Shown here one piece after another: positions 14,168-16,780 of a stretch of DNA of 16,780 bases; within the stretch, counting starts at the first letter, position 1; every line of letters starts with the position of its first letter. Location of the stretch: positions 1-16,780 of the forward strand of contig CAJUFO010000089.1 of assembly GCA_910585615.1 (NCBI GenBank), in the 5' to 3' direction. This stretch comes from an uncultured Acetatifactor sp. (GTDB lineage Bacteria > Bacillota > Clostridia > Lachnospirales > Lachnospiraceae). A model generated the notes under the pieces. That model was not told where the DNA came from. It did no database searches and was given only the letters and a program-made list of their open reading frames with translations. Both the position numbers and the translations under genes were made by a program.

Positions 14168-15018
14168 AGAAAAAGGGAAATATATCGAAAGTCCTCTATA
14201 AGCAGAGGCACCATATCATTACTACCATGATTCTGGCAGTGATTCTTGTGATACTTCTTCTGCCCTTTTACTGGTGCCTGATTTTATCCTTTGATAAAAC
14301 CGCTATCACGGATCTGCCCGATTTCTCTCTGGTGCCGCATGAATTCTCCATCCAGAATTATCGGTATGCCAATGAAATGATCGACTTGGGCCGCTATTAC
14401 ATGAATAAAGTGATGATAGCGTTCGTGAACACGACAATTGCGGTATTTTTTGCCATGATGTGCGGCTATGCTTTCGCAAAGGGCAATTTCAGGGGAAAGA
14501 AGTTTTGCTTCTTCTTTATGCTGGCGGTCATGATGATTCCCTTCGAATCGCGAATGGTTCCGCTGTATCTGATTTACAGATCCATGGGCATGCTGAATAC
14601 CTATGTCCCGCTGATGATGGGAAGCTTTGCCTATGTCTACGGCACGTTTTTCGCAAGGCAGAACATTGGGGCCATCCCGGACTCGCTGCGGGAATCCGCG
14701 AAAATCGACGGGGCGGGAGAGTGGAGAATTTTCCTGAGAATCATATTGCCTTTGTGCAAACCGGTGATTTCCGCTCTGGGAATCCTGCAGATTGTAGCTA
14801 ACTGGAATGCATACCTGTGGCCCATGATAGTGATTCGTTCTAAGGAAAAGCAGCTGATTTCAGTAGGCATGGCCTTCTTCAATGCCAGCGAAAGCTCCAT
14901 GTATTACGGCCCGCGGTTCGCGGTCGTGGTATTAAGCGCGTTCCCGCTGGTCATCATGTATCTGTTTCTGCAGAAATACATCGTACAGAGCGTCGCTCTT
15001 TCGGGGGTGAAGCAATAA
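14164..15018 (+). CDS. Sugar ABC transporter permease (MalG/YtcP type)
   Basis: Second membrane subunit of the CUT1 importer, 284 aa. It has about six spans, the first at about 19-42, and the EAA loop at 171-200 (IPDSLRESAKIDGAGEWRIF, then ILPLCKP). AGGAGG of its ribosome binding site lies inside the end of the preceding gene, 7 bases before the ATG, and the ATGA overlap couples the two. Together with the lipoprotein it needs an ATPase; in Bacillota a shared MsmX/MsmK-type ATPase encoded elsewhere usually serves several CUT1 systems, and that is the likely arrangement here. Confidence 0.93.
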   Translation: MKKKGNISKVLYKQRHHIITTMILAVILVILLLPFYWCLILSFDKTAITDLPDFSLVPHEFSIQNYRYANEMIDLGRYYMNKVMIAFVNTTIAVFFAMMCGYAFAKGNFRGKKFCFFFMLAVMMIPFESRMVPLYLIYRSMGMLNTYVPLMMGSFAYVYGTFFARQNIGAIPDSLRESAKIDGAGEWRIFLRIILPLCKPVISALGILQIVANWNAYLWPMIVIRSKEKQLISVGMAFFNASESSMYYGPRFAVVVLSAFPLVIMYLFLQKYIVQSVALSGVKQ

Positions 15019-15052
15019 GGGATTCACAGAAAAAAGAAGGGAGGAGCTGGCA

Positions 15053-16780
15053 ATGGAGGAACTTGTACTGATATGCCCTGCAAGGGGACACAGGGCTTAC
15101 CGCATCGCGGCAGAGGAGTTTGGCAGGCTTTCCGACCAGGTCGCCGGCCGGAGGGTAAGGATTCGGACGGACAGGGAAATCTCCCTGGAGGAAATGAAGG
15201 AGCTGCCGGAGGCGGTCTTATTAGGAAATGACGGGGTCAACCATTTGACCACCCAGATTTATATGGAGGGGAAGCTGGACGACATGGATATCCGCAGCGC
15301 CTCGGATGACTATGGCATCAAATCCCTGTGCTGCGGGGACTGCTCTGTCCTGGTGCTGACGGGGGGACGTCCGAGAGCGGCGTTGTACGCTGTCTACCGC
15401 TATTTCGAAGTCTTTTGCGGCTGCCGCTGGTTCTGGGACGGGGACAGAATCATCCAGGGAGCGCTTCCCATGACAGATATCCGCCTGGTGGAATCCCCGC
15501 GCTTCGAATACCGGGGAATCCGATACTTCGCCCACCGGAGCCTCCATCGCTTCCAGGCGGAGCATTGGTCCTTTGAGGAATGGAAGACGGAGATTCACTG
15601 GCTCTTGAAGAAGCGGCTGAACCTTTTCATGCTGCGCATCGGGCTTGACGATTTATTCCAAAAGGCCTTCCCTGAAATCGTGCCTTATCCGGACAGGGAC
15701 AGCCCCCTTCCGGAAGCAGGACCTGGATTCGACGACAGGACGCTTTTCTGGTCTCTGGAATATCGGGGGGAGTTGCGCAGGAAGATTCTACAGTACGCCT
15801 TCGACTGCGATTTGATGCATCCGGAGGACTGCGGCACCATGACCCATTGGTACAGCCGCACCCCTCTGGCATATCTGGAGGCGAAAAAGCCTGCTCTGCT
15901 GACAGGGCAGACCACGGAGGGCTATTCCCAGCAGACAGGCCTTGTATGGGACATCCGTGAAGACGAGAACCTGGAGAACTATTTCAAGCTGACCCAGACC
16001 CATATCGAGGAATACGGCCGGCCGGAGCTGTTCCACACCATCGGTCTGGCGGAGCGGATGTTCTCTGAGGACAAGGACGAAAACCTGAGGCTCAAGCTCA
16101 ATGTGTACCGCAGGATATCCGCATGGTTGGAGGAAAGGTATCCAAATGCTCCCCTGCTGCTCGCCAGCTGGGATTTGTGGATGTACTATACCCCGAAGGA
16201 GGTAAAGAAGCTCATTGCGCAGCTGAATCCTTCCCAGGTCATCCTGTTGGACTATACTTCTGATACCCAGAGCGAGAATAATTTTACCAATTGGGGCGTG
16301 GTAGGAAAATTTCCCTGGATTTTCGGCATATTTGAGGGCTATGAGCCAAACAATGAGCTGCGGGGCGACTATGAGCTGATGAACCAGCGGCTGCGGATTG
16401 CCAAGGATGACGCTATGTGCAAGGGATTCATCCTGTGGCCGGAATTGTCCCATGGGGACACCTTTTGCGGAGAGTTCTTGGCTTATCATGGATGGGAGGC
16501 TGATGTCCCCGCTATCTCCCAGATGGTGGACAAATACTGCGAGGACCGCTATCGGGAGGCCGATGCCCCGCTTATGAAGGAGCTGTGGAATAAGCTGATG
16601 CCCATCGTGGAGCTGAGCTCCTGGAGCAAAGAGCCGCCCGTTTCCGAGGGCGTTACGGATTTGTTTGAAAATATTGTCAGGATGGCGAAATTCTCCGGTG
16701 AGATTTCCGAGGCCGGCACAAGGCTAATCACGGCCGCCGGCTCAACCACCAGCTCTGCTGGTGGTCTGGATTGCCCCCCT
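15053..16780 (+). CDS. GH89-like alpha-N-acetylglucosaminidase, 3' end outside window
   Basis: Reading frame open for 576 codons to the window edge. It resembles GH89 (human NAGLU, Clostridium perfringens GH89), which removes terminal alpha-linked GlcNAc. The N-terminal domain ends in YAVYRYFEVFCGCRWFWDGD (112-131), comparable to the FCGCHVAW region of NAGLU. Then SPRFEYRGIRY (148-158) and WSFEEWKTEIHWLLKKRLNLF (172-192) match the barrel entry 'RW-E-EIDWMALNGINL'. LLLASWDLWMYY (368-379) and FPWIFGIFEGYEPNNELRG (420-438) fit the later barrel strands. Putative catalytic glutamates are near E334 and E428, not certain. AGGGAGGAG precedes the ATG by 7 bases. No signal peptide, so it should be cytoplasmic. 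It sits 34 bases after the permease gene. A hairpin at 16745-16765 lies in the last codons, and the gene may be interrupted. A GH67-like or other NAG-type barrel is the main alternative. Confidence 0.7.
   Translation, partial: MEELVLICPARGHRAYRIAAEEFGRLSDQVAGRRVRIRTDREISLEEMKELPEAVLLGNDGVNHLTTQIYMEGKLDDMDIRSASDDYGIKSLCCGDCSVLVLTGGRPRAALYAVYRYFEVFCGCRWFWDGDRIIQGALPMTDIRLVESPRFEYRGIRYFAHRSLHRFQAEHWSFEEWKTEIHWLLKKRLNLFMLRIGLDDLFQKAFPEIVPYPDRDSPLPEAGPGFDDRTLFWSLEYRGELRRKILQYAFDCDLMHPEDCGTMTHWYSRTPLAYLEAKKPALLTGQTTEGYSQQTGLVWDIREDENLENYFKLTQTHIEEYGRPELFHTIGLAERMFSEDKDENLRLKLNVYRRISAWLEERYPNAPLLLASWDLWMYYTPKEVKKLIAQLNPSQVILLDYTSDTQSENNFTNWGVVGKFPWIFGIFEGYEPNNELRGDYELMNQRLRIAKDDAMCKGFILWPELSHGDTFCGEFLAYHGWEADVPAISQMVDKYCEDRYREADAPLMKELWNKLMPIVELSSWSKEPPVSEGVTDLFENIVRMAKFSGEISEAGTRLITAAGSTTSSAGGLDCPP
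16745..16765. repeat. Perfect hairpin at window end, possible IS200/IS605- or REP-type end
   Basis: ACCACCAGC and GCTGGTGGT form a perfect 9-bp inverted repeat around a TCT loop, with no mismatch. It lies near the predicted 3' end of the GH89-like reading frame and is followed by CTGGATTGCCCCCCT. Elements of the IS200/IS605 family carry short subterminal hairpins that TnpA binds, and REP-type repeats look alike. Only 15 bases follow in the window, so no transposase can be seen. The reading frame continues through it, so it may also be a coding palindrome. Confidence 0.4.

Overview
The window most likely comes from a gut Bacillota (Clostridia, Lachnospiraceae/Oscillospiraceae-like). This is inferred from strong AGGAGG-type ribosome binding sites, tight ATGA gene couplings, moderately GC-rich genes separated by AT-rich promoter gaps, a lipoprotein sugar-binding protein with an acidic linker, and a CUT1 sugar transporter encoded without its own ATPase. 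No rRNA, tRNA, CRISPR array or complete mobile element is visible.

Left block (about 1-4900). An operon preceded by four TTCACA-like half-sites spaced exactly 11 bp apart, upstream of a -10 element, encodes a 49-residue membrane peptide, an ABC ATPase with a glutamate at the Q-loop position, and two large ABC-2-type permeases. It looks like a response-regulator-controlled exporter of a toxic compound, perhaps an antimicrobial peptide. A hairpin terminator follows. Two possible tandem promoters then lead into an ECF-type sigma factor with a cysteine-containing C-terminal extension, and a DUF2461 protein 11 bases downstream of it.

Right block (about 5100-16780). A GntR-type-HTH/LacI-type-sensor repressor faces left. 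Across an AT-rich divergent promoter region rich in small palindromes, a long rightward operon begins: an unassigned TIM-barrel-like protein with a GH42-like cysteine cluster, two tandem SIS-domain (UPF0309-like) proteins, a PfkB sugar kinase, a GH20-like beta-hexosaminidase, a lipoprotein solute-binding protein, two CUT1 permeases, and a GH89 (alpha-N-acetylglucosaminidase)-like enzyme running off the window. The likely scheme is import of a host-type amino-sugar oligosaccharide, cytoplasmic trimming by enzymes without signal peptides, and processing of the product by the SIS proteins and the kinase. NagA, NagB and the transporter ATPase are not in the window.

The window ends inside the GH89-like gene at a perfect 9-bp-arm hairpin, which may be the subterminal end of an inserted IS200/IS605-type or REP-like element. 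The best candidates for new biology are the unassigned TIM-barrel protein, the unequal SIS pair and the 49-residue membrane peptide.
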